From positions 310,001 through 374,000 of the forward strand of contig NZ_JAMBOB010000003.1 of the NCBI RefSeq assembly GCF_023715415.1: 64,000 nt of DNA. The letters are read 5' to 3'. Under the pieces are notes generated by a model that was not told the origin of the DNA, did no database searches, and worked only from the letters and a program-made list of their open reading frames with translations. Positions 36,344-44,684 of this stretch are shown here, in pieces; positions within the stretch are counted from its first letter, which is position 1; every line of letters starts with the position of its first letter. Source of the DNA: Neobacillus niacini (GTDB lineage: Bacteria; Bacillota; Bacilli; Bacillales; Cytobacillaceae). The translations under genes and the position numbers were made by a program.

Positions 36344-36487
36344 GATTCAACAGTGTTATTAATAGGAAGGGTAACCATATGGATTCATCCTCCTTGCGAA
36401 AATCTTTCCTTTTACTGTATGCGGGATAGATGTCCAACGAATGGGCACGCGGTGCATTACTACTTTAACTATTGTATAGGTGATATA

Positions 36488-37108
36488 ATGAAAGAAATCG
36501 TTCATGAGGTCAGATCAATGAAAATATCATTTCTAGTATCCTTGATTGTAGCTATCGCACTTTCGGTTATACTGTCTCCTTTCCTAATTCAATTAGTAGT
36601 CTATCTCCACCCAGTCGTTCTAGGTGTTATTTTATTTTGTTTAGTTTTGGCCATATTCTTCGGAATCTTATTTATTCGTAAACAAACCATACCTCTACCC
36701 TATTCAAAAGTTCGTTTGCTTCTACTACTTTACACAATTGCATTATTCATTTTGCTATTTTTTCGACCTAGTGACCAAAGTTATCAGTCTATTAACCTTG
36801 TTCCCTTTTCCACTATCAGCTTTTACTTATCTGGAAAGGTGACCGGATTGATTTCTTTTTATAATTTGGCAGCCAATATAGCCTTGTTTATTCCATTTGG
36901 AATTTTTCTTAAAATGAATGAACGTACGATATACCAATTTCTTTATATCCCTATTCTTTTCATCTCCTTGATAGAGTTTCTTCAATACCTTTCAGCAAGA
37001 GGCAGTCTGGATATTGATGATCTCCTCTTAAATGTACTAGGATTCTTTATAGGTTATATTGTGTATCCTATTTTCATAAAGGTATTTAAAGTTTCCTTAC
37101 AAAAATAA
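36488..37108 (+). CDS. VanZ-family membrane protein
   Basis: The 206-residue protein has about five to six hydrophobic segments and the VanZ core LLLLYTIALFILLFFRP, INLVPFSTI, NLAANIALFIPFGIFLKM and EFLQYLSARGSLDIDDLLLNVLGFFIGY. VanZ proteins give low-level teicoplanin resistance in one case but are generally of unknown role. The ATG has AGGTGAT just upstream. Confidence 0.85.
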   Translation: MKEIVHEVRSMKISFLVSLIVAIALSVILSPFLIQLVVYLHPVVLGVILFCLVLAIFFGILFIRKQTIPLPYSKVRLLLLLYTIALFILLFFRPSDQSYQSINLVPFSTISFYLSGKVTGLISFYNLAANIALFIPFGIFLKMNERTIYQFLYIPILFISLIEFLQYLSARGSLDIDDLLLNVLGFFIGYIVYPIFIKVFKVSLQK

Positions 37109-37185
37109 GAGCCCAACAGTACCATTTTTCATATCTTTACAAGAAAAATAAGGACCCCCCTGTTGGTGAATCCTTTCCACTATTA

Positions 37186-38541
37186 TTAAACAAAGACGAG
37201 CAATAACCATAGGTATAAACTTAGTAGAGTAAAGATTAATGTTGGCGGAATGACAATAATGGTAACTTTTATATAATCCAACCATGTTATTTTTATATTA
37301 TTCTTCTTTAGTATATCCATCCATAGTAATGTTGCCAGGGTACCAATAGGCAGGATTAAGGAACCGATATCACTTCCAATTATATTTGCCAAGTAGACTG
37401 TCTGGGTTAATATAGGTTTTAAACCCATTTCAGTTAATGCCATTGTCGAAACCATTAAGGCAGGATGGTTGTTAAAAATATTGGATAAGAAGGCTGTAAT
37501 GATTCCCATGGTTACGCTGGCGTGAAGTAAACTGCCATTCACAATGGAACTTAGCTGGTCCACCATCATGGTGGTTAATCCAATATTGTGTAATCCATAT
37601 ATTAGAACATACATGCTAAATGCGAAAATTAAGATATGCCATGGAATTTTGGTTAAAACGTCTCTTGGATTTTTCTTTAAATGAATCCATCTCCAGATTA
37701 ATAAAATGATTGAACCTAGAACAGCTACCAATGAAACAGAAATGTCCAAAAATGAGGCTACAAATAGGCTGATTCTAACAATAAATACAAAGATGAGCAT
37801 TTGAATCATTAGTTTCTTTTGTTTTTCAAACATATCCTCGTTTTTTCTTTGGAGCGGATGAAAGCGGTTGTTATTTAACAATGGCAAGGTGTAGGAATGG
37901 AGACGGATTTCTTTAGGGATGTCCTTCTTGAAAACGAGGAGGAGTAGCAAAGCCAAGAATAGTAGTCCTATTGTTGCGGGTACAAACATCATTGCTGTTT
38001 GTAGATAAAGATCCATTCCGATAATTTTTAGAGCAATTAAATTAACGATATTACTTACCCCGATTGGAGCACTAGAAGCGGTAGCGATTAAGGCACCGCT
38101 TAATAAATAGGGAATCTTTTCCCGGTTCTTTAACCCGATATTTTTAAAAATCAGGATGAGTATGGGTGTGGTAATGAGGATACTGCCATCATTGTTAAAA
38201 AACATGGTCATCAAAAAGCATAGTAATAATGTATACCAAAACAAACGAATTCCGGACCCTCTGGATACTTTTAACATAAGTGCTGCCGTCCATCTAAAGA
38301 AGCCGAAACTTTCCAGTACGATTGCCATTACGATGGTTGCGATAATCGTTACTGCTGCTCCCGTTACTTTCGAGCTTATATCAAATAAGTCAGTTAGCGA
38401 AACGCTTCCGCTTAGCATGACGATGATTGCCCCAATCGTTGCAGGGATTGCTTCATTCATATTTTTCGGACGGATAAATATCATTACCATAGTTAGAAAA
38501 AAAGCAAATATGGTTATGATCACCGTCGTTGGATGATACAT
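37186..38541 (-). CDS. ArsB/NhaD-type anion permease (putative arsenite efflux)
   Basis: The 451-residue protein has about 11-12 membrane segments and the ArsB-type motif FFNNDGSILITTPILI, with SAPIGVSNIVNLIAL later. It resembles ArsB and related anion/Na+ permeases of the IT superfamily. No arsR or arsC adjoins it, so arsenite is only a guess. The start at 38541 follows GGAGAG at somewhat long spacing. Confidence 0.8.
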   Translation of the reverse strand: MYHPTTVIITIFAFFLTMVMIFIRPKNMNEAIPATIGAIIVMLSGSVSLTDLFDISSKVTGAAVTIIATIVMAIVLESFGFFRWTAALMLKVSRGSGIRLFWYTLLLCFLMTMFFNNDGSILITTPILILIFKNIGLKNREKIPYLLSGALIATASSAPIGVSNIVNLIALKIIGMDLYLQTAMMFVPATIGLLFLALLLLLVFKKDIPKEIRLHSYTLPLLNNNRFHPLQRKNEDMFEKQKKLMIQMLIFVFIVRISLFVASFLDISVSLVAVLGSIILLIWRWIHLKKNPRDVLTKIPWHILIFAFSMYVLIYGLHNIGLTTMMVDQLSSIVNGSLLHASVTMGIITAFLSNIFNNHPALMVSTMALTEMGLKPILTQTVYLANIIGSDIGSLILPIGTLATLLWMDILKKNNIKITWLDYIKVTIIVIPPTLIFTLLSLYLWLLLVFV

Positions 38542-38802
38542 AAAATTTATTTCTCTCCTTTCATCCATCTAAAATTTAGTTCTAAGAATTCTCCTTTTCT
38601 GTCTTCTCTTGTCCTTTGCTTTATCATACGTAGCTCCTTAGGGGCTTGAACTAAACGAATATCTTGAATTTATGTAAATCAGCAGGTATCTAGAAATTTT
38701 TTCAACATAATGGTTGGATTAACGCCTATTTTTTTGAAGATAAACCAATGCCTAGAGGGTACCTTTATAGGCAACTATCTTGCGAATTTTGTGGCAAACA
38801 CA

Positions 38803-38832
38803 AAAAACCGATACTCCGATAGTACCGGTTTG
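38803..38832 (-). terminator. Terminator of the collagen-like gene
   Basis: On the minus strand AAACCGGTACTATCGGAGTATCGGTTT forms an imperfect stem followed by a T-run. Confidence 0.8.
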
Positions 38833-38839
38833 TGATTTA

Positions 38840-40456
38840 TTATTCTTTTCCTTTTGAGCCCTTGCTTCCGTGTGAACCTTTACTGCCTTTAGATCCTTTG
38901 CTTCCGCCAGACCCCTTACTGCCCTTGGACCCTTTGGAGCCGTGTGAGCCTTTCCCGCCTTTGGATCCTTTACTGCCTTTGGACCCCTTGCTCCCGCCAG
39001 ACCCCTTACTGCCTTTGGAGCCGTGTGAGCCTTTCCCGCCTTTTGGTCCTTTGCTGCCTTTGGATCCCTTGCTTCCGCCAGAACCCTTACTGCCTTTGGA
39101 TCCCTTGCTTCCACCAGACCCCTTACTGCCCTTGGACCCTTTGCTTCCACCAGACCCCTTACTGCCCTTGGACCCTTTGCTTCCACCAGACCCCTTACTG
39201 CCCTTGGACCCTTTGCTTCCACCAGACCCCTTACTGCCCTTGGACCCTTTGCTTCCGCCAGAACCCTTACTACCCTTTGACCCTTTGGAGCCGTGTTGGC
39301 CTTTACCGCCTTTGGGTCCTTTGGTGCCTTTGGACCCCTTGCTCCCGCCAGAACCCTTACTGCCTTTAGATCCTTTACTTCCGCTAGAGCCCTTACTGCC
39401 CTTAGATTCCTTTTTACCATCATAACCATAACCGCCATAAGAACCCTTACTTCCACCAGAGCCATGTGAACCTTTGGAACCTTTACTTCCACCAGAGCCA
39501 TGTGAACCTTTGGAACCCTTACTTCCACCAGAGCCATGTGAACCTTTGGAACCTTTACTTCCACCAGAGCCATGTGAACCTTTGGAACCCTTACTTCCAC
39601 CAGAGCCATGTGATCCTTTGGAACCCTTACTTCCGCCAGAACCATGTGATCCCTTGGACCCTTTGCTTCCGCCAGAGCCATGTGATCCCTTGGACCCTTT
39701 GCTTCCACCAGAGCCTTTAGACCCTTTGGACCCTTTGCTTCCGTTAGATCCCTTAGATCCCTTAGATCCTTTGCTACCACCTGAACTATGTCTTCCTTTT
39801 CTGCCCTTAGGCCCTTTTCTGCCTTTAGGTCCTTTTCGTCCCTTTGGTCCTTTAGGACCTTTACTGCCACGAGATCCTCTTGAGCCACCGGAACCCTTGG
39901 AACCACTGGACCCTTTGCTTCCTTTACTGCCTCCAGAGTTTTTACCATATCCATAACCGCCGGTAGACCCTTTACTACCTCCCGAACCCTTAGAACCATT
40001 AGATCCTTTACTACCACCCGAACCATGTGATCCTTTTGAACCTCTACTTCCATTCGAATCGTGTTTGCCTTTTCTTCCTTTTGGACCCTTAGGACCTTTT
40101 CGGCCTTTAGGACCTTTTTTCCGTCGAGGTCCACCAGAACCGCGAGAGCCTTTGGATCCTTTACTTCCCCCAGAACCCTTTGACCCTCTAGTTCCATTAG
40201 ATCCCTTGCTGCCATGACTGCCGCAGGTCCCATGACTGCCATTTGAGCCCTTACTTCCTTTAGAACCCCGGCTCCCTTCTGACCCTTTGCTGCCACTTGA
40301 ATCTGAACCCTCACAGAAGCATTTTTTATCTTGCTTATCATCTGGATTGTTATCTAGAAATAGAACGACTCCATTTTCCTTCGCTTTTGACAGCATCTGA
40401 TTCATGTCCCTAATCACTGGGTATTCCACCACTTTCCATAAAAATATTATTTTCAC
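38840..40456 (-). CDS. Collagen-like Gly-Ser-Lys repeat protein, putative spore coat component and CotH substrate
   Basis: A 538-codon frame with a unique N-terminus of about 50 residues (YPVIRDMNQMLSKAKENG, then DKKCFCEGSDS) followed by an almost unbroken Gly-x-y repeat to the end. Ser is by far the commonest x residue; the y residues are Lys, His, Gly or Arg (GSK GSK GSH GSG). This predicts a collagen-type triple helix that is Ser- and Lys-rich, unlike the Pro/Thr-rich BclA repeats. There is no signal peptide, as in coat proteins assembled from the mother cell. It is divergent from cotH. A sigma-K-like -10 CATAAATTA at 40470-40462 would place the true start further in, e.g. GTG at 40417. 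The role is inferred. Confidence 0.8.
   Translation of the reverse strand: MKIIFLWKVVEYPVIRDMNQMLSKAKENGVVLFLDNNPDDKQDKKCFCEGSDSSGSKGSEGSRGSKGSKGSNGSHGTCGSHGSKGSNGTRGSKGSGGSKGSKGSRGSGGPRRKKGPKGRKGPKGPKGRKGKHDSNGSRGSKGSHGSGGSKGSNGSKGSGGSKGSTGGYGYGKNSGGSKGSKGSSGSKGSGGSRGSRGSKGPKGPKGRKGPKGRKGPKGRKGRHSSGGSKGSKGSKGSNGSKGSKGSKGSGGSKGSKGSHGSGGSKGSKGSHGSGGSKGSKGSHGSGGSKGSKGSHGSGGSKGSKGSHGSGGSKGSKGSHGSGGSKGSKGSHGSGGSKGSYGGYGYDGKKESKGSKGSSGSKGSKGSKGSGGSKGSKGTKGPKGGKGQHGSKGSKGSKGSGGSKGSKGSKGSGGSKGSKGSKGSGGSKGSKGSKGSGGSKGSKGSKGSGGSKGSKGSKGSGGSKGSKGSKGPKGGKGSHGSKGSKGSGGSKGSKGSKGSKGGKGSHGSKGSKGSKGSGGSKGSKGSKGSHGSKGSKGKE
39107..39250 (-). repeat. 36-bp tandem repeats, set A, in the collagen-like gene
   Basis: Four nearly identical 36-bp units, each four Gly-x-y triplets, within the coding region. 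Such identity suggests recent expansion or gene conversion. Confidence 0.85.
39450..39714 (-). repeat. 36-bp tandem repeats, set B, in the collagen-like gene
   Basis: About seven 36-bp units encoding GSHGSGGSKGSK-type peptides, with scattered single-base changes. Each unit keeps the frame. Confidence 0.85.
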
Positions 40457-40637
40457 TTCTAATTTATGGAATTAATGTGGTACTTGATATAGACAAACAT
40501 ATATTTTTTAAAAATTCATTTCACAAAAATTTAAGGGTCCACATTTGTCCTATATCAAAAAAGTGGATGTTTGTACTGCACAATCAACCCGGATGCTGCA
40601 TACTATCTAGAAAAAATGTATGTTTAGGAGTATTTAC

Positions 40638-41705
40638 GTGTTAAAATACGAAATTTTCATTAATCCAAAATGGCTTCAAAAAATGGAAGATGATATTTGG
40701 GAGAATGAGCATTTCCCTGCAGTTTTAAAAATTGATGGTAATCCATACAAAATCGGAATCACCTATCGGGGAAATGTTATTAGAAAAAAGAAGAAAAAGT
40801 CCTATAATATTATTTTTCAAAATCCTTATCTTGTCGACGGGGCTCACGAAATTCACCTTAATGCAGAATATGATGACATTTCACTGAGTCGTAATAAGCT
40901 CTCTCTTGATTTTTTCGATCGTATTGGTGTCATTTCTCCACACTCTAAGCACGTACTTCTTTATATAAATGGTTTTTGTAAGGGAATCTATTTAGAACTG
41001 GAATCATTTGATCAACATCTTTTGAAAAAAAGAAATCTTCCCTCCGGCCCCATCATATATGCCACTAATTATTTTGCAAACTTTTCCTTACTCTCGCCTG
41101 AGAACGAACTAAAATCCAGTTTAGATGAAGGATACACGATAAAATACGGAGAACCAAAAGATCTATCCTTGTTAGAAGACTTCATTGAAATGATCAACAC
41201 CTTTTCGAATGAAGAGTTTGAAAAGGAAGTTGGTAAAATCCTAGATATTGAGAAATACCTAAGATGGCTTACGGGAGTTGTATGCACACAGAACTTTGAT
41301 GGCTTTATCCATAACTATGCTCTGTATCTAAATACCAAATCCAACCTGTTTGAAATAACCCCTTGGGACTATGATGGGACCTGGGGAAGAGACCTCCATG
41401 GAAGAACGCTTGAACACGATTTTGTTCCTATTAGTGGCTACAATACCTTGACTGGCCGGCTTCTCCATATTTACCCATATAAATCAAAATATAAGGAAAT
41501 CCTGTCTTCCGTATTAGAAAATCACTTTAATGTGGAAACCTTAGAACCGATTATTGAAGGACAATTTCAAACATTGAAGCCGTTTATTCGGACAGATCCC
41601 TATATATATATGGACGAGGAATATTTTAATAAAGAAATAGATGTCTTTCTAACGTTTATTAGGAATAGAAATGGTTATTTAAAAAGAGAACTGGCATTTT
41701 TATGA
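40638..41705 (+). CDS. cotH: CotH-family spore coat protein kinase
   Basis: The 355-residue protein matches the CotH family in length (B. subtilis 362). Motifs include FPAVLKIDGNPYKIGITYRGNVIRKKKKKSYNI, the segment QNFDGFIHNYALYLN and the Asp-rich metal/catalytic site ITPWDYDGTWGRDLHGR. CotH is an atypical kinase that phosphorylates Ser residues of CotB and CotG in spore coats. The GTG start at 40638 has TAGGAG 7-8 nt upstream. It is divergent from the Ser/Lys-rich collagen-like gene and followed by CotB-like genes, its likely substrates. Confidence 0.93.
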   Translation: MLKYEIFINPKWLQKMEDDIWENEHFPAVLKIDGNPYKIGITYRGNVIRKKKKKSYNIIFQNPYLVDGAHEIHLNAEYDDISLSRNKLSLDFFDRIGVISPHSKHVLLYINGFCKGIYLELESFDQHLLKKRNLPSGPIIYATNYFANFSLLSPENELKSSLDEGYTIKYGEPKDLSLLEDFIEMINTFSNEEFEKEVGKILDIEKYLRWLTGVVCTQNFDGFIHNYALYLNTKSNLFEITPWDYDGTWGRDLHGRTLEHDFVPISGYNTLTGRLLHIYPYKSKYKEILSSVLENHFNVETLEPIIEGQFQTLKPFIRTDPYIYMDEEYFNKEIDVFLTFIRNRNGYLKRELAFL

Positions 41706-41858
41706 ACCTTATTACGCTGTATATGAATTTCATATACTTTTTTTTTGCCTATTTTTTTAAAAAGGTAAGAAAAAAGGCTCGTCGTTTAGTACAACATCAC
41801 ACCGTGACACATATAAATGCAGTGTAAATGTTTATTTAATTAAAGGAGGATAAATATT

Positions 41859-42404
41859 GTGAATAACGACATGTGGAAGTCTTTAGTGGGGAAGACGATC
41901 AAGGTTGACAGAGGAGGTCCAGAATCAAGGATTGGAAAATTAATGGCCGTTCTTGATGACCATCTAGTACTTTTGACTAAAGATGATGGTGTGCTTTATT
42001 ACAATACGCACCATGTCAAGAGTGTAACAGAAAATTCAAAGGACACAATGGATATTGGGATTGAGGTTCCAGAGAATTTCGAATTTAAAAAAGCCGATAG
42101 CTTCCAAGGTCTTTTAGAAAACCTTAAATTCCAGTGGGTTAGAATTAACCGTGGAGGGCCGGAAAAATTAGAAGGTGTAATTAGTGAAATCAACAAGGAC
42201 TTCTTATCGTTAATTAGTAAAGAAGAAGTTGTTCGTGTATCTATGTGGCATATCCGAAATATTAGTTATGGATTGAAAATCGAAAGTGAAAACAAAGAAG
42301 AAAGTAAAGATCAAGGCTCCGAAGTGAACACTATGTCTCAAACTGAAAAACAGGTTGTTAGACAGCGGGTTGTCCGTGCAGAAAATTCTCAAGTAAGACA
42401 ATGA
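41859..42404 (+). CDS. CotB-like spore coat protein, short
   Basis: The 181-residue protein has two copies of a CotB-type domain: VGKTIKVDRGGPESRIGKLMAVLDDHLVLL and WVRINRGGPEKLEGVISEINKDFLSLI, followed by a short charged tail (VVRQRVVRAENSQVRQ). B. subtilis CotB is an outer-coat protein phosphorylated by CotH; this version lacks the long Ser-rich tail. AAAGGAGG precedes the GTG start. Confidence 0.82.
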   Translation: MNNDMWKSLVGKTIKVDRGGPESRIGKLMAVLDDHLVLLTKDDGVLYYNTHHVKSVTENSKDTMDIGIEVPENFEFKKADSFQGLLENLKFQWVRINRGGPEKLEGVISEINKDFLSLISKEEVVRVSMWHIRNISYGLKIESENKEESKDQGSEVNTMSQTEKQVVRQRVVRAENSQVRQ

Positions 42405-42416
42405 CAATTAGAACTC

Positions 42417-42444
42417 TTGTCGCTTCTCTAAAGAGAAGCGACAA
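42417..42444 (+). other. Strong hairpin between two CotB-like genes
   Basis: TTGTCGCTTCTCT / AGAGAAGCGACAA stem with a 2-nt loop but only a short T stretch. It may be a leaky terminator or an mRNA processing/stability element. Confidence 0.6.
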
Positions 42445-42468
42445 ATTTACCCTAAGGAGGAACTTTGA

Positions 42469-43674
42469 ATGGGATCAGATAATTTTTCATCAACTGTAGA
42501 TTTACTAAAAGGCTTTTATGTGAATCTATACGTTGGTGAAGAAATTATAAAAGGAAAATTAATGGGCGTAGAGACAGATCACATTATCATTGAAGATGAA
42601 AATCAATACGTCTATTACTATAGCATTGACAAAATTCAGGCGATAACTAAAAATACGAAACAGTATAAAGGTGAAGATATCACCACTGAATTTATGCAGA
42701 CTCAAAGTTTAGCGGACTTATTAAGCTCATTAAAGAATTCATGGGTATCTATACTGTGCTTAAATAAGCAATCATTTACCGGCGTTTTAAGTATTGTCGA
42801 TGCTGACTTCGTTACCTTGATTAATGGCGAAGACCGTATTTTAATCAAAATCTCTCATATTTCAAATATATTAAAAGGCTATCGGAAAGAAGAAAAACAA
42901 GAAGAAAACAAAAATGAGACGGAATCAGCTGTTTCCGATAGTAACACAGAAGATACAAAAGACAATTATGTGGAAACGCAAGTTTTCGTGAAACAGGAAT
43001 CAAATCTTGTGCAACCCGTAGTAGTAAATAGGATAGAAAATGATGCAGTACTCTCTCCAAAAGCAAGTGTGAATCAACCAGAAACGGAAAATAAGGTTTG
43101 GGCAGAACCAATTAAAACCGCTAAGATTAGCAATGACATAAAAATTGTAAAAGAAGAAAAAAAGCAAAATGCACACAATGAAAGCACTACCCAAAATGTA
43201 AGACAAAACAGCCATATTGAAAGTAAATGGTCAAAAACTGAATTACCTCAAACGCATCAAGAGGAAGTTAAAAAACAAAAATCAGAAGTGACGATACAAA
43301 ACATCGTTAAGCACGATAAAGAAAATATCCAAAAACCAACGGGTTCCACAATGGATAAAAGAGTACAAGTAAAACAGCCTGTACGCGAACAAAAGAAATC
43401 TGAACCTGCAAAGAAAAATGAAGGTACGGCGAAATCTTCACAGGAATTAATGAATAAAGTGAAACAAGTAAAAGAAAGTATTGATACGAATCCTCTAATG
43501 AAAATAGAAAAGACAAAAAGAAACCAAGTTGAAAGTAACAAAGAGGATAAAAAACCTAAGGCACAAGAAGTTGGGGCATCTCGTTTTTCTGGTGAACCTG
43601 CAATGCGTCATTTTGACCGCAGATCCATCTTCTCTGGTTGGCCAAATCGGAATCAATCTCAAAAACGTAATTAA
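42469..43674 (+). CDS. CotB-like spore coat protein with long charged tail
   Basis: The 401-residue protein has two CotB-type domains in the first 140 residues (GFYVNLYVGEEIIKGKLMGVETDHIII and SWVSILCLNKQSFTGVLSIVDADFVTLI), then about 250 residues of low-complexity Lys/Glu/Gln/Ser-rich sequence. In B. subtilis the Ser-rich tail of CotB is the CotH target, so this tail (many Ser and KS pairs) is a candidate. AAGGAGGA lies before the ATG. Confidence 0.82.
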   Translation: MGSDNFSSTVDLLKGFYVNLYVGEEIIKGKLMGVETDHIIIEDENQYVYYYSIDKIQAITKNTKQYKGEDITTEFMQTQSLADLLSSLKNSWVSILCLNKQSFTGVLSIVDADFVTLINGEDRILIKISHISNILKGYRKEEKQEENKNETESAVSDSNTEDTKDNYVETQVFVKQESNLVQPVVVNRIENDAVLSPKASVNQPETENKVWAEPIKTAKISNDIKIVKEEKKQNAHNESTTQNVRQNSHIESKWSKTELPQTHQEEVKKQKSEVTIQNIVKHDKENIQKPTGSTMDKRVQVKQPVREQKKSEPAKKNEGTAKSSQELMNKVKQVKESIDTNPLMKIEKTKRNQVESNKEDKKPKAQEVGASRFSGEPAMRHFDRRSIFSGWPNRNQSQKRN

Positions 43675-43852
43675 TCATTCCCCTCACTTATGACTGCAAA
43701 TGATTATCCGTAAACCAAAAATTTTCTATTCCTGTGCCGAATTTTACCCAACAGAAATTTTACAATAAAGAGCAGGGCATTTATCCTAGTAGATTCCAAT
43801 TATTAGGCCCTCTCTTATTGTAAAGTCATTTTACTAGAAAGGATGTGATAAA

Positions 43853-44524
43853 ATGAAAATAAAAGACCATATTGGTACCTATATAAAACTAGAAATCTCC
43901 GGGAATAAGCCTATTAGCGGAATCTTAATTGACATCGGCAGTGACTTATGGGTAATTTACAATGGTTATGATTATTTATACATCCCTACAATTCATATAC
44001 AAAATTGGAAATTTCCAAAAGAAGAAGAAATTGATGAAATCATTACTCTATCAGATGACCAATCTCCTATATTTAACCCTAACGAGGAAATTTCGTTACG
44101 AAAAACCCTAACAGCAGCAAAGGGTATTTTCACAGAAATATATGTAACGAGTAAACAAGCTATTCACGGTTATATTATCAGCATCATGAACAATTATTTT
44201 GTTTTCTACTCCCCTATTTACAAAACGATGTTTATCTCCCTCAACCACTTGAAATGGTTAATTCCGTACACAAATAACCAGCGTCCCTATGGTTTAAGCA
44301 ATGCGAATTTACCAGTTAATCCATCTAACATAACATTCGCACGTTCTTTTGAAGTCCAAATTGAAAAATTAGTGGGAACATTAATTGTATTTAATATTGG
44401 GGAAAATGAGAATGTTATGGGGAAAATCATTGGAATAAATAATAACTTCATTGAATTAATCACAGCTAAAGGAAACCCGGTCTTTTTAAATCTTCAGCAT
44501 ATCAAAACTGTCCATATGACGTAA
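43853..44524 (+). CDS. CotB-like spore coat protein with three repeated domains
   Basis: The 223-residue protein has three diverged CotB-type domains: GTYIKLEISGNKPISGILIDIGSDLWVI, IFTEIYVTSKQAIHGYIISIMNNYFVFY and LVGTLIVFNIGENENVMGKIIGINNNFIEL. No charged tail. AAGGATGTG lies before the ATG. The 180 nt upstream (43675-43852) is AT-rich, with a CTCTCTTATTG stretch but no firm promoter. Confidence 0.75.
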   Translation: MKIKDHIGTYIKLEISGNKPISGILIDIGSDLWVIYNGYDYLYIPTIHIQNWKFPKEEEIDEIITLSDDQSPIFNPNEEISLRKTLTAAKGIFTEIYVTSKQAIHGYIISIMNNYFVFYSPIYKTMFISLNHLKWLIPYTNNQRPYGLSNANLPVNPSNITFARSFEVQIEKLVGTLIVFNIGENENVMGKIIGINNNFIELITAKGNPVFLNLQHIKTVHMT

Positions 44525-44684
44525 ACAATAAGGTTAGCGCTCCATCTAACTACCTACAGAGTGTCTAGTCTATGACACTCTTTATTTGTTCGTATTGAAT
44601 TTAGAAAAGCATGATAACTTACATAAAGGCTCACCATGGATGCATACATTTTACTAATACCATTATGACCATCAGGAGGTTTAC

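Noticed and set aside
39107-39714. CRISPR-like array
   Set aside because: Repeats are adjacent without unique spacers, lie inside a coding frame with multiples of 3, and there are no cas genes.
38752-40341. Long alternative frame of 529 codons on the minus strand over the collagen-like gene, and open frames on the plus strand (38832-39956)
   Set aside because: They arise because the 36-bp repeat is open in several frames. Their products are repetitive (LLPLDPLLPPDP, LVEAKGPRAVRG) and have no RBS or terminator; the Gly-x-y frame fits a known protein architecture.
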